NCBI GenBank assembly: GCA_007695145.1
Contig: REEI01000098.1
Location: forward strand, 1-62,539
Direction: 5' to 3'
From: Saprospirales bacterium
GTDB lineage: Bacteria > Bacteroidota > Bacteroidia > Chitinophagales > Saprospiraceae
DNA length: 62,539 nt
Shown: positions 18,304 to 26,455 of the stretch, one piece after another
Position numbering within the stretch: the stretch's first letter is position 1
Layout of the letters: the number at the start of each line of letters is the position of its first letter
Made by a program: the position numbers and the translations under genes
The notes under the pieces: model-generated
What the model saw: only the letters and a program-made list of their open reading frames with translations
What the model was told of the DNA's origin: nothing
The model's database searches: none

Positions 18304-19371
18304 TTAATTCCCCTGTGAATTTACAGGGACTATCCAACCGTACTTATCGGGAACTTTTCCAATTCTAACCCCATTGAAAAAGGACTTGACTTCTGTGGAC
18401 AGCTTCCAATGGGACGCGTCGAACTGCATGTCGATATCCGTATCCTTTATCCGGGATATATTTGCAATCACAGCGGCAGTACCACTGCCAAATGCCTCAA
18501 TGAGTTCCCCTTTTTTGTAAGCCTCTTTCACCTCGTCTATGGTCAAAGGATATTCTTCCACCTTGTGTCCTTCTCCTTTGAGATAGTCGATGATGGACAT
18601 TCGCGTGATTCCTTTTAGTATGGCCCCATCTGTTGAGGGGGTGACGATTCTATCTTTGAATACAAAAAACAAATTCATGGTACCGACTTCCTGTATGTAC
18701 TTAAATTCATGGGCATCCATCCACATTACCTGATCAAAGCCCTTCTCCTTAGCCAATTTTGCAGGCAGTAATGAAGCAGCATAGTTCCCGCAAGTTTTGG
18801 CCTCCCCTACTCCGCCCTTAACGGCTCTTACATACTTTCGCTCCACCATTAGGGAAACAGGCTTGCTGTAATAAGGACCTACCGGTAGGGTGAGAATGAG
18901 AAAACGGTAATTCTGAGAGGCAGTAACCCCTATGTATTCATCAGTTGCAAAAACAAAAGGCCGAATATAGAGAGCACTTCCCTCCTGAGGGGGAATCCAG
19001 GCCTTGTCAAAATCCACCAGGCGATGAATTGCCTCCAGAAAAATATCTGTCGGAATTTCCGGCATACACATTCTCCTCGCAGAAGCATTTAGTCGCTCAA
19101 TATGCTTTTCTGGTCTGAATAAAAGAGGAATTCCACTCTGATCTACGGTTGCCTTCATACCCTCAAATATCGATTGGCCATAATGTAGAGCCATCATCGC
19201 AGGATGTACATTTATATTTTCAGTCGGACATATTTTCAAATCCTGCCACTCACCGTTTCTGTAAACAGCGGAAAACATATGGTCTGAGAACACCCGTCCA
19301 AATGGGATGTTATTAAAGTCGACATTGTCTAAACTGGAATTTTCTACAGCTATCGTTTTTATCTTGCTCAT
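18304..19371 (-). CDS. ilvE: Branched-chain amino acid aminotransferase
   Basis: A 355-residue class IV PLP transaminase that interconverts leucine, isoleucine and valine with their 2-keto acids using 2-oxoglutarate. The length and the motifs YGQSIFEGMKA, ALYIRPFVFATDEYIGV, GGVGEAKTCGNYAASLLP (with the Schiff-base lysine) and IEAFGSGTAAV are those of the longer eukaryote/Bacteroidota-type BCAT (group IIa). Cytosolic. Monocistronic, and divergent from the gene at 19478, with about 106 bases between starts. Confidence 0.92.
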   Translation of the reverse strand: MSKIKTIAVENSSLDNVDFNNIPFGRVFSDHMFSAVYRNGEWQDLKICPTENINVHPAMMALHYGQSIFEGMKATVDQSGIPLLFRPEKHIERLNASARRMCMPEIPTDIFLEAIHRLVDFDKAWIPPQEGSALYIRPFVFATDEYIGVTASQNYRFLILTLPVGPYYSKPVSLMVERKYVRAVKGGVGEAKTCGNYAASLLPAKLAKEKGFDQVMWMDAHEFKYIQEVGTMNLFFVFKDRIVTPSTDGAILKGITRMSIIDYLKGEGHKVEEYPLTIDEVKEAYKKGELIEAFGSGTAAVIANISRIKDTDIDMQFDASHWKLSTEVKSFFNGVRIGKVPDKYGWIVPVNSQGN

Positions 19372-19380
19372 ATCTCGTAA

Positions 19381-19414
19381 TTTGCGCTAATATACAATAA
19401 AACCCCTAAATTTG
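19381..19414 (+). promoter_or_regulatory. Promoter for the 19478-rdgB pair
   Basis: TTTG (19381-19384), a 22-base spacer and exact TAnnTTTG (TAAATTTG, 19407-19414). The expected start of transcription is near 19420, about 58 bases before the ATG. Confidence 0.55.
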
Positions 19415-19477
19415 TACCGCCTATTTATGGGAAAGTACCAATATAAAATAATCTAATATCTTAATTGTTCCATCTCA

Positions 19478-19921
19478 ATGACCTCTTTTCACCTCTTCGA
19501 AAAAAACCAACTGGTAAAAATTCCATCAGAATTTAATTTCCCTGATGAAAAAATATCCAAACAAATATTGGAAAAAATGTTGATCCTAACTCCTGTCCTC
19601 GCGGAAGATGAGCGGATACTGGTCGGCAAAATTGTCAGCAGTACCGGAATGAACCCGGAGACAGACCTGAAGCTGATTGAGTTGCAATTGGGTGAAATAT
19701 TCGATCACAAAAATTACGATACCAGCAGAATTGAATACATACTTCTATTCGATTTTCCAACTGAAAGAACGAACTGGAACATCCGAATAAAAACATCCTA
19801 TGAGTGGATATCCCAAAGTGGTTTTCAGCTGATGATTGCAGACAGTCTTAAATCGATTTCAAAGTCCACCCCTTTAAAGAAAAAGTTGTGGGCCGAACTT
19901 AAAAAGATTACTCAAAAATGA
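19478..19921 (+). CDS. Hypothetical protein translationally coupled to rdgB
   Basis: A 147-residue soluble protein that I do not recognise. No signal peptide, TM segment or metal motif is seen. It is mixed alpha/beta with an acidic middle (KLIELQLGEIFDHKNYDTSRIEYILLFDF) and a basic C-terminus (LKKKLWAELKKITQK). Its stop overlaps the rdgB start (ATGA), so both are made from one message with coupled translation. A role near nucleotide-pool cleaning is only guilt by association. Confidence 0.65.
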   Translation: MTSFHLFEKNQLVKIPSEFNFPDEKISKQILEKMLILTPVLAEDERILVGKIVSSTGMNPETDLKLIELQLGEIFDHKNYDTSRIEYILLFDFPTERTNWNIRIKTSYEWISQSGFQLMIADSLKSISKSTPLKKKLWAELKKITQK

Positions 19922-20508
19922 CCAAGTCAACTAGTTTTGTCCTATTTGCATCCGGAAACGCTAATAAAACCAATGAGATCCGAAACCTCTTAGATGATGG
20001 CCTACACATTTCAGATCTCAATGAAATGGGGTTTGAAGGGGAATTGAAAGAGGAGGGAATGACACTGGAGGAAAATGCCATTTCTAAAGCCGAACAGGCA
20101 CTGAAAATTTTTGATGTTGATGCTTGTTTTGCTGAAGATACGGGATTGGAGGTAGAGGCGCTCAATGGGGCACCCGGTGTTTTTTCCGCCAGATTTGCCG
20201 GTCCTGAAAATGACCCTACTGCTAACATCCAAAAACTCCTCGAATTACTAGATGGTCAATCCAATCGAAATGCACGATTCAGAACGGTGATTGCCTATCT
20301 TTCAAATACCCAAAAAGTCACTTTTGAAGGCATAGTAAATGGCAAAATAGCTAGCGTACCATCAGGGAAAAATGGATTCGGTTACGACCCCGTGTTTATT
20401 CCAGAGGGTTATAAAAAAACTTTTGGAGAACTGCCAGTTTCTGTAAAAGATGAAATTAGCCATAGAGCAAGGGCTTTCAGAAAATTTATAGAGTTTCTCA
20501 AGAAATAA
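19918..20508 (+). CDS. rdgB: RdgB/HAM1-family non-canonical purine NTP pyrophosphatase
   Basis: A 196-residue Maf/Ham1-fold enzyme that hydrolyses dITP, dXTP and ITP to the monophosphate, keeping deaminated purines out of DNA and RNA. It has FASGNANKTNEIR (phosphate/NTP-binding start), the catalytic acidic region EEGMTLEENAISKAEQA, CFAEDTGLEVEALNGAPGVFSARFAG, GFGYDPVFIPEGYKKTFGEL and SHRARAFRKF. Length matches E. coli RdgB (197). Overlaps the upstream unknown gene by four bases. Confidence 0.93.
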   Translation: MTKSTSFVLFASGNANKTNEIRNLLDDGLHISDLNEMGFEGELKEEGMTLEENAISKAEQALKIFDVDACFAEDTGLEVEALNGAPGVFSARFAGPENDPTANIQKLLELLDGQSNRNARFRTVIAYLSNTQKVTFEGIVNGKIASVPSGKNGFGYDPVFIPEGYKKTFGELPVSVKDEISHRARAFRKFIEFLKK

Positions 20509-20659
20509 AACCCCAAAGACTGACAAATTCGAACCAGATCAGGTAGGTAGCTCTCCGGTTTTCACCGCTCAAAAAGGAAGAAATTTATTTTGACTTCACC
20601 CTCGCAGCATGGAAAATAGGAAGCATTGAGGTATTCTAAGACCGCAACTCTATACACGT

Positions 20660-20692
20660 AAAAAAGGGTTTGCACATTTTCAGCGCAAACCC
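20660..20692 (-). terminator. Rho-independent terminator of the DUF1573 lipoprotein gene
   Basis: On the minus strand, GGGTTTGC pairs with GCAAACCC (20685-20692 with 20666-20673) and is followed by a T-run (As at 20660-20665 on the plus strand), about 30 bases past the stop of the 20723 gene. Confidence 0.75.
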
Positions 20693-20722
20693 CTGTAAAA
20701 GTATATCTGTATAGGTTCTGTA

Positions 20723-21232
20723 TCAACCTTCTGACACAACATTGGCCCTCACTGTAAGCCTGTGTGTGCTAGGTGTGGTATTGGCAGTAACTGTTACGAA
20801 TTTTGTATCCACTTTTCCATCAGCGCTTCCCTTATTTCTGCTGTCATACTCCACGGTTAGTGTACCGGTCTCACCTGGAGGGATAGGATCGCTGTCCCAA
20901 CTTGGAACAGTACAACCGCAGCTTCCACGAACATTGGAAAGGATCAATGGCTGATCACCTGTATTGGTAAAAGAGAAAGTGTGGGTTACCTTTTCTCCAT
21001 CACGAATAGTTCCAAAATCAGCGATTTCCTCATCAAAGCGCAGTGTCGTTGTTGGACCTTGAGGTGGTGGTGGAACTCGACTCTCCCTGTCAGCGGCCTG
21101 TGGTGCTGTTTCACCTTGTGGCTGCTCAACAACTTCGGGTGCTGATTCTACAGCATTGGCTGGATTTTCTTCCTGGCAGGCCGAGAAAAGGACCACTGCC
21201 ATAATTAAAATTGCGATGTTTAAATACTTCAT
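20723..21232 (-). CDS. DUF1573-domain lipoprotein
   Basis: A 169-residue lipoprotein. The signal peptide ends in a lipobox (LFSAC), so it is lipid-anchored after SPII cleavage. A low-complexity E/P/Q linker (about 20-65) leads to a DUF1573 immunoglobulin-like domain: FDEEIADFGTIRDGEKVTHTFSFTNTGDQPLIL, then VRGSCGCTVPSW with the conserved CGC, and PPGETGTLTVEYDSRNKGSADGK. ATG 21232 is chosen over GTG 21259, which overlaps a promoter box. Function is unknown; such domains are common on surface lipoproteins of Bacteroidota. Confidence 0.85.
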   Translation of the reverse strand: MKYLNIAILIMAVVLFSACQEENPANAVESAPEVVEQPQGETAPQAADRESRVPPPPQGPTTTLRFDEEIADFGTIRDGEKVTHTFSFTNTGDQPLILSNVRGSCGCTVPSWDSDPIPPGETGTLTVEYDSRNKGSADGKVDTKFVTVTANTTPSTHRLTVRANVVSEG

Positions 21233-21258
21233 GCTACTTCCAGTTTTTTTATGAATCA

Positions 21259-21266
21259 CAAAGGTA
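21259..21266 (-). promoter_or_regulatory. -7 promoter box TACCTTTG of the DUF1573 gene
   Basis: Exact TAnnTTTG on the minus strand ending at 21259, 26 bases before ATG 21232. It rules out the GTG at 21259 as the start. Confidence 0.5.
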
Positions 21267-21468
21267 AATCAATGTGATGCTATTTGGTTTTAAAAAAGTC
21301 AAAAAAAATCGAGTATTAAACGGCTTCTGTTATTGCGCTATTTTACAAAAGTTCGAATTATTCTCCAGTTTTTTCCAAGTCTGGGTTTAAAATGTGTCAG
21401 ATGTTGCCGAATAGTTAAAAAACGGCAACTCGATCAATTCAATGGCTCTAATCCAAACAAGGCTGTGA

Positions 21469-23109
21469 CTATCTCAATTGTCCTAAAAATTCATCCGCAG
21501 GAAGTGCATTGATGCACACTTCCCTTGTCATTCCTCCTTTCCTTGAGGTAGCTAACCCGTATTGAATGTCATCTATCCCATCAACATGGTGGGCATCGGG
21601 ATTAATTGAGAACCTAATTCCTCTGTCCATTGCCGGAAGAATCCACTTCCAGTCAAGGTCAAGTCGGTGGGGATTGGCATTGATTTCAATTACCACCCCA
21701 TTGGCTGCGCAGGCATCGAGAATCTTTGGCATATTGAGCGGATACCCGGGACGGGAGAGAAGCAACCTACCCGTTGGATGCCCGAGTATTTGAGTGGCTG
21801 GATTTTCAATTGCTCTAATAAGCCGGGAGACAGCCCTTTCTTCATCCATATTGAGTATGGAGTGAACAGAGGCAATAACTACCTCAAATCCTTTGATAAA
21901 TTCGGGATCATAATCGAGCTTGCCATCTGGCAAAATGTCAGCTTCTATTCCTTTAATTAATCTAAAATCCTGCAATTGGGTGTTGATCTCATCAATTTCC
22001 CTCCATTGTTGTTCTACTTTATCTTTCTGCATTCCTCCCGCGTACGAAGCATATGCCGAGTGATCACTGATGCAGAGGTATTCAAATCCCCTGTTTTTAC
22101 AAGCTTGCGCCATTTCGGATAAACTATTCATCCCATCGCTGTAGTGACTATGTGCATGAACAACCCCCTTTATATCCTCTAATCGAACCAGATTCTGATC
22201 CTCGACTTTTGCCGCTCTTTCAAGCAGATCCCAATCCCGGTGCTCAGGCAGCACATAAGCTTTCTCTGTATTGCGAAAAGCCTTCTCTTCACTACTTGCA
22301 GATTCCTTAGAATCATCAAGTCCATACTCCTTTAAAAACTCAGCCGGCCCGGTGGTTTCCAAAAGTCTGTTGCCAAATTCCTCCGATTTGGAATGGTGAA
22401 GAAGTACAGAGTAGTGGTCCTTCCACCTAAACTCATGCAACTGGCCTTGACCTCTTACGATTTGAAGTTCATTCAGGTCAATTTGTCCAACCTCATCTTT
22501 TTTCAATGTAGTAATGATTTCAATAGACGACAGGGTGGGCATTAGCCGCCTGATTTCTCCAGTATATTCCATCTTCTCTGTAGGAAATCTTCCTCTCAAC
22601 AAATCGAGTAATTCATCCCCGGCGGCCTTCATCTCGCTATAAAAAAACAACCCTCTCTGACTCAAATAATATTCCACCTTGGAGCGGATATCCGATTGCG
22701 ACTTTTCTCCAAAACCCTTGAGACTGATCAATCGGTTTTCTTCGCAAGCATAGAGAAGCTCTCCTGGAGAGTTGACCTCAAGACCCTTCCAAAGCCTCCT
22801 TACCTTGCCTGGACCGAGGCCTTTTATATTCAAAAGCTCTTCCACACCCGGAGGGATTTGTCTGCGACTTTTTTCTAATGCGCTCATACTCCCTGTAGAG
22901 AGCAGCTCACCTATTTTTGCACTAATGGCTTTTCCAACGCCCTTTATTTTTTCAAGCTCACTCCTCTCCATATCTGCAACCTCCTGCGGCAACCTCCTTA
23001 GGGTGGTGTAGGCATTTCTATAGCTTCGGATTTTAAAAGGGTTTTCTTCCAAAAGTTCAAGTAAGTCAGCCAGTTTTCTGAAATTTGCAGCCAGTTCTCT
23101 ATTGGTCAT
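21469..23109 (-). CDS. polX: PolX-like protein: helix-hairpin-helix/X-family fold plus PHP domain
   Basis: A 546-residue protein with bacterial PolX layout: an HhH 8-kDa-like region (1-75, IKGVGKAISAKIGELL), fingers HhH (90-145, IKGLGPGKVRRLWKGL), a palm-like region (155-250) and a C-terminal PHP phosphoesterase (315-546). The PHP metal motifs are complete: HAHSHYSDG, ISDHSAY, GIEAD, ASVHS, GHPTGR, NPDAHH. The polymerase site is not: the usual G-S-x-R-R...D-x-D becomes GEIRR (184-188) with S195/E197, and the third Asp strand reads HYSV (232-235). It probably keeps 3'-5' exonuclease or phosphoesterase activity but cannot polymerise. Stand-alone gene. Confidence 0.85.
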   Translation of the reverse strand: MTNRELAANFRKLADLLELLEENPFKIRSYRNAYTTLRRLPQEVADMERSELEKIKGVGKAISAKIGELLSTGSMSALEKSRRQIPPGVEELLNIKGLGPGKVRRLWKGLEVNSPGELLYACEENRLISLKGFGEKSQSDIRSKVEYYLSQRGLFFYSEMKAAGDELLDLLRGRFPTEKMEYTGEIRRLMPTLSSIEIITTLKKDEVGQIDLNELQIVRGQGQLHEFRWKDHYSVLLHHSKSEEFGNRLLETTGPAEFLKEYGLDDSKESASSEEKAFRNTEKAYVLPEHRDWDLLERAAKVEDQNLVRLEDIKGVVHAHSHYSDGMNSLSEMAQACKNRGFEYLCISDHSAYASYAGGMQKDKVEQQWREIDEINTQLQDFRLIKGIEADILPDGKLDYDPEFIKGFEVVIASVHSILNMDEERAVSRLIRAIENPATQILGHPTGRLLLSRPGYPLNMPKILDACAANGVVIEINANPHRLDLDWKWILPAMDRGIRFSINPDAHHVDGIDDIQYGLATSRKGGMTREVCINALPADEFLGQLR

Positions 23110-23138
23110 TTTCGAAATATCTTTGGTCTAAAAAACAT

Positions 23139-23146
23139 CAAATTTA
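23139..23146 (-). promoter_or_regulatory. -7 promoter box TAAATTTG of polX
   Basis: Exact TAnnTTTG on the minus strand, about 30 bases before the ATG at 23109. No convincing -33 box. Confidence 0.45.
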
Positions 23147-23428
23147 GAATATTCTGACTAATGTCACCGCTGAGTTTGGCATACATTTCCCAAATTCTCC
23201 ATGCCCCTTTCACCAGGAAAGGCTATAAAACAACCGGAGTCAGGGCATCGGAAAATTATCTCTCGCATGCGAAGCCATTTGTGACTGTAAGGACTATAAT
23301 TAGGTCGAATACAAACTTCAAGGACTCAATGCACAACATTTGATGGGCATGGTATCCTGAAAAAAACCTTTATGAATAAAATGAGTTACATGCTTTTTGC
23401 AATGAGTGAGTTTTAGCCAAACTATTCA
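23147..23428. other. Intergenic stretch, nothing recognised
   Basis: Between the polX promoter and the HsdR-N-like gene. A 60-codon open frame at 23161 has no family resemblance or ribosome-binding context and is left out. No terminator or RNA fold was seen. Confidence 0.4.
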
Positions 23429-23896
23429 ATGTCAGCAAAACAGTTATCTATCAATCTAATGAAGATGCTGCCTTCTCTTAGAATGAAAAAGGTAGAGGGC
23501 AAAGACTATATCTGGGATCCTACGAGGCAGAAATACTTACAGATGCAGCCAGAAGAATTTGTAAGACAGCTACTGATAGCCTACTTGGCTAATGTCCACT
23601 GCATACCAATTGGGAGAATGAAATCCGAAGTGGGGATAAAACTAAACAGGACCGGCAAGCGATGCGATTTGATCGTATTCGACAAAACTGGCAAGCCCTT
23701 TTTGTTGGCTGAGTGTAAATCTTTTGAAAAAATGGACATTGTGCTTACAGCCGAACAAATAGAGCGATATAATATCGAAGTAAAGGCCAATTGCCTCCTA
23801 ATAACTAATGGCCCAAAAAGCTATTTCTTCAAAAGGGAGGCCGGCAGCAAAATTTTTCTTCCAAAAGAGAATATCGATTTGAGTGAATATAGCTGA
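23429..23896 (+). CDS. Type I restriction HsdR N-terminal-domain-like nuclease protein
   Basis: A 155-residue soluble protein matching the HSDR_N_2 type of PD-(D/E)xK domain. The core shows an N-terminal helix pair (EEFVRQLLIAYLANVHCIP), D in KRCDLIVFDKTGKPFLLAECK with the E-x-K (AECK), then AEQIERYNIEVKANCLLITNGPKSYFF. All catalytic residues are present. The fold is that of HsdR's nuclease domain, but no helicase, methylase or specificity subunit is nearby, and small solo members are common in Bacteroidota with no known role. Not evidence for a restriction system here. Confidence 0.85.
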   Translation: MSAKQLSINLMKMLPSLRMKKVEGKDYIWDPTRQKYLQMQPEEFVRQLLIAYLANVHCIPIGRMKSEVGIKLNRTGKRCDLIVFDKTGKPFLLAECKSFEKMDIVLTAEQIERYNIEVKANCLLITNGPKSYFFKREAGSKIFLPKENIDLSEYS

Positions 23897-24239
23897 AATA
23901 TCATCTCCTAATCTCTATGATCCCCTGGGATGTGCCCTCATAATATAGGTTGACAGCTTACCCCTAAAACCTAAAAAAATGTGGATAACTTCCCGGTTTA
24001 AAAAAAGCGGGCTTGCAATCTTTATATCTCAGAGTGAAGCGGAGGCAGGCTCTGCTGGGGAGCAACTTGCCAAGGAATAACTCTCAACATTCAAGCACCA
24101 AACTCATGCTAAATATCGCTTCCAGAAAAGAAGAAAACAGACTTATTTAACTATATTTCAGCTGATTACATCAAAAATAGTATTGTGTTATTTTTTTCAG
24201 AACATTCATCAGAATGACATCCTTCCCAACTGAAGTCCG
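23897..24239. other. Intergenic stretch, nothing recognised
   Basis: No gene found. A short imperfect hairpin (cccggttt/aaagcggg, about 23992-24011) is too weak to call a terminator. Confidence 0.4.
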
Positions 24240-24247
24240 TATATTTG
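24240..24247 (+). promoter_or_regulatory. -7 promoter box TATATTTG of tdh-kbl
   Basis: Exact TAnnTTTG, 19 bases before the tdh ATG (24267). The -33 region has no clear TTG. Confidence 0.45.
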
Positions 24248-24266
24248 GCTTCCAAAATATCGAAAA

Positions 24267-25220
24267 ATGACAGAAAGAAAGATTTTGTTGACCGGAGCCG
24301 GGGGGCAGATTGGCCAAATTTTGACAAGGGCCCTGGTTGATAAATTTGGCAAAGAGAACGTAATTGCTACCGATATTTCAGAGAATCCTGGATTTGAAAA
24401 CACCTACTTTAGGCTGGATGTACTCGATAAAGAGGGAATGCAGCGCATATTGGAAGAAAATAAAATCACTGATTTTTACCACTTAGCAGCCGTCCTTTCA
24501 GCCACCGGGGAAAAAAATCCAGCAAGGGCCTGGGAAGTCAATATGAATGGTTTGTTAAACGTTCTGGAGACAGCCAGGAACTCAAAGGTAGATCGCCTGT
24601 TCTTTCCCAGCTCCATTGCAGTTTTTGGAGAGGGCATTGATCGGGAAAAAGCCGGGCAAAATGCGGTCCTCATTCCTCATTCGGTATACGGTATTAGTAA
24701 AGCCGCAGGGGAGAATTGGTGCTGTTACTACCATGAAAAATACGGCCTTGATGTCCGCTCTCTTCGCTATCCCGGCGTAATTGGTTACGAGAGTATGCCT
24801 GGAGGAGGCACTACCGATTACGCAGTGGATATTTTTTTTAAGGCCATTGAAGAGGGCAGGTACACCTGTTTTCTCAGAGAAGATGCCCGACTGCCCATGA
24901 TCTATATGGACGATGCGATTAGAGCTACTCTTGAACTCATGGATGCTCCGGCAGATCGAATTAAGATCAGGACTTCCTACAATCTTCAGGGCATGAGTTT
25001 TACCCCGGCCGAACTCTTTGATCAAATTCGGAAACTTCAACCCGATTTTAAAATTGAATATCGACCTGATTTCAGGCAGAAAATTGCCGACAGTTGGCCG
25101 CGAAGATTGGATGATAGCGCAGCCCGTGAGGATTGGGGCTGGGAGCAAAAATTCGACATCGCCAAACTGACGGAAACCATGTACAGGGGTATAAAAAATA
25201 GACAACTTCAAAAATCTTGA
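24267..25220 (+). CDS. tdh: L-threonine 3-dehydrogenase, epimerase (SDR) type
   Basis: A 317-residue extended SDR. It has the Rossmann motif GAGGQIGQ, the strand [21 protein letters not shown], the catalytic serine region [10 protein letters not shown] and the active-site [11 protein letters not shown] (YxxxK), then [22 protein letters not shown] and [16 protein letters not shown]. This set is that of the NAD-dependent threonine dehydrogenases known from Bacteroidota rather than the zinc MDR type of E. coli. It oxidises L-threonine to 2-amino-3-oxobutyrate. Kbl begins five bases after its stop and uses that product, which strongly supports the call. The pair is expected to be cotranscribed. 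Confidence 0.92.
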   Translation: MTERKILLTGAGGQIGQILTRALVDKFGKENVIATDISENPGFENTYFRLDVLDKEGMQRILEENKITDFYHLAAVLSATGEKNPARAWEVNMNGLLNVLETARNSKVDRLFFPSSIAVFGEGIDREKAGQNAVLIPHSVYGISKAAGENWCCYYHEKYGLDVRSLRYPGVIGYESMPGGGTTDYAVDIFFKAIEEGRYTCFLREDARLPMIYMDDAIRATLELMDAPADRIKIRTSYNLQGMSFTPAELFDQIRKLQPDFKIEYRPDFRQKIADSWPRRLDDSAAREDWGWEQKFDIAKLTETMYRGIKNRQLQKS

Positions 25221-25224
25221 TACT

Positions 25225-26412
25225 ATGTTTGAAAATATAAGAAAACAACTTCAGAGTGAATTGAATGAGATAAAAGAGGCCGGCCTTTTCAAGGAAGAGC
25301 GAATCATCACCAGCCCTCAGGCGGCAGAGATTACAGCCAACAACCAGCTAGTGCTCAACTTTTGCGCAAATAACTACCTGGGTCTCTCATCGCACCCAAA
25401 GGTGATCGAAGCTGCAGAGAAGGCTATTCAAACCCACGGATTTGGTCTGTCCTCAGTGAGGTTTATCTGCGGAACTCAGGATATCCACAAAGAACTGGAG
25501 GAAAAAATTGCAAGGTTTACCGGGATGGAAGATGCCATCCTCTACGCTGCAGCATTTGATGCAAACGGTGGCCTGTTTGAACCCATCCTCACATCAGAGG
25601 ATGCCATTCTGTCTGACGAGCTCAATCACGCTTCCATTATAGATGGAGTCAGGCTCTGCAAAGCTGCAAGATACAGGTACAGGAACAACGACATGAATGA
25701 CCTGGAAGAGAAGCTCAAAGAAGCTTCCGGGGCCAGGAGGAAACTCATAGCAACAGACGGTGTTTTTAGTATGGACGGAACCATTGCCAAATTGGATGAA
25801 ATATGCAATCTGGCTGATAAGTACGGTGCAATGGTGATGATAGACGACTGTCATGCTACAGGTTTTATGGGGAAAACCGGACGGGGCACTCATGAACTTA
25901 AAAATGTAATGAATCGCATTGATATCGTTACAGGTACTTTTGGCAAGGCGCTCGGAGGTGCTTCCGGAGGATTTACAGCTGCGAGGAGAGAAATAGTAGA
26001 TATGCTTCGCCAGCGATCAAGACCATATTTGTTTTCCAATACTCTTGCACCGGCAATAGTAGGGGCTTCTATAGCTGTACTGGACACGCTTTCTGCAACA
26101 ACAGAGCTAAGGGACAAATTAGAGTTCAATACTCACTATTTTCGCAAGGGTATGGAACAGCGGGGATTTGATATCATTCCAGGTGAACACCCCATAGTTC
26201 CCATTATGCTTTACGATGCCAAATTGTCACAACAATTTGCATCTGATCTATTACAGGAGGGCATCTATGTCATTGGTTTTTACTACCCTGTAGTACCCAA
26301 AGGCAAGGCGAGAATAAGGGTGCAACTCAGTGCTGCCCATGAAAAAAATCACCTTGACAAAGCACTGAACGCCTTCGAAAAAGTAGGGAGGAAATTGAGG
26401 GTAATTGATTGA
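25225..26412 (+). CDS. kbl: Glycine C-acetyltransferase (2-amino-3-ketobutyrate CoA ligase)
   Basis: A 395-residue class II PLP enzyme of the alpha-oxoamine synthase family. It cleaves 2-amino-3-oxobutyrate with CoA to glycine and acetyl-CoA. Motifs: [68 protein letters not shown] and the PLP lysine in [14 protein letters not shown], then [11 protein letters not shown]. Length matches E. coli Kbl (398). Follows tdh after four intergenic bases, completing threonine degradation to glycine; the glycine can feed GcvP, encoded in this window. Confidence 0.95.
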   Translation: MFENIRKQLQSELNEIKEAGLFKEERIITSPQAAEITANNQLVLNFCANNYLGLSSHPKVIEAAEKAIQTHGFGLSSVRFICGTQDIHKELEEKIARFTGMEDAILYAAAFDANGGLFEPILTSEDAILSDELNHASIIDGVRLCKAARYRYRNNDMNDLEEKLKEASGARRKLIATDGVFSMDGTIAKLDEICNLADKYGAMVMIDDCHATGFMGKTGRGTHELKNVMNRIDIVTGTFGKALGGASGGFTAARREIVDMLRQRSRPYLFSNTLAPAIVGASIAVLDTLSATTELRDKLEFNTHYFRKGMEQRGFDIIPGEHPIVPIMLYDAKLSQQFASDLLQEGIYVIGFYYPVVPKGKARIRVQLSAAHEKNHLDKALNAFEKVGRKLRVID

Positions 26413-26455
26413 GAAATAATCTTACACTGTGAGCGAATTTAGGTATTAGTTGAGC

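Noticed and set aside
23429-23896. Type I restriction system
   Set aside because: Only an HsdR-N-like domain is present, with no methylase, specificity or helicase subunit nearby.
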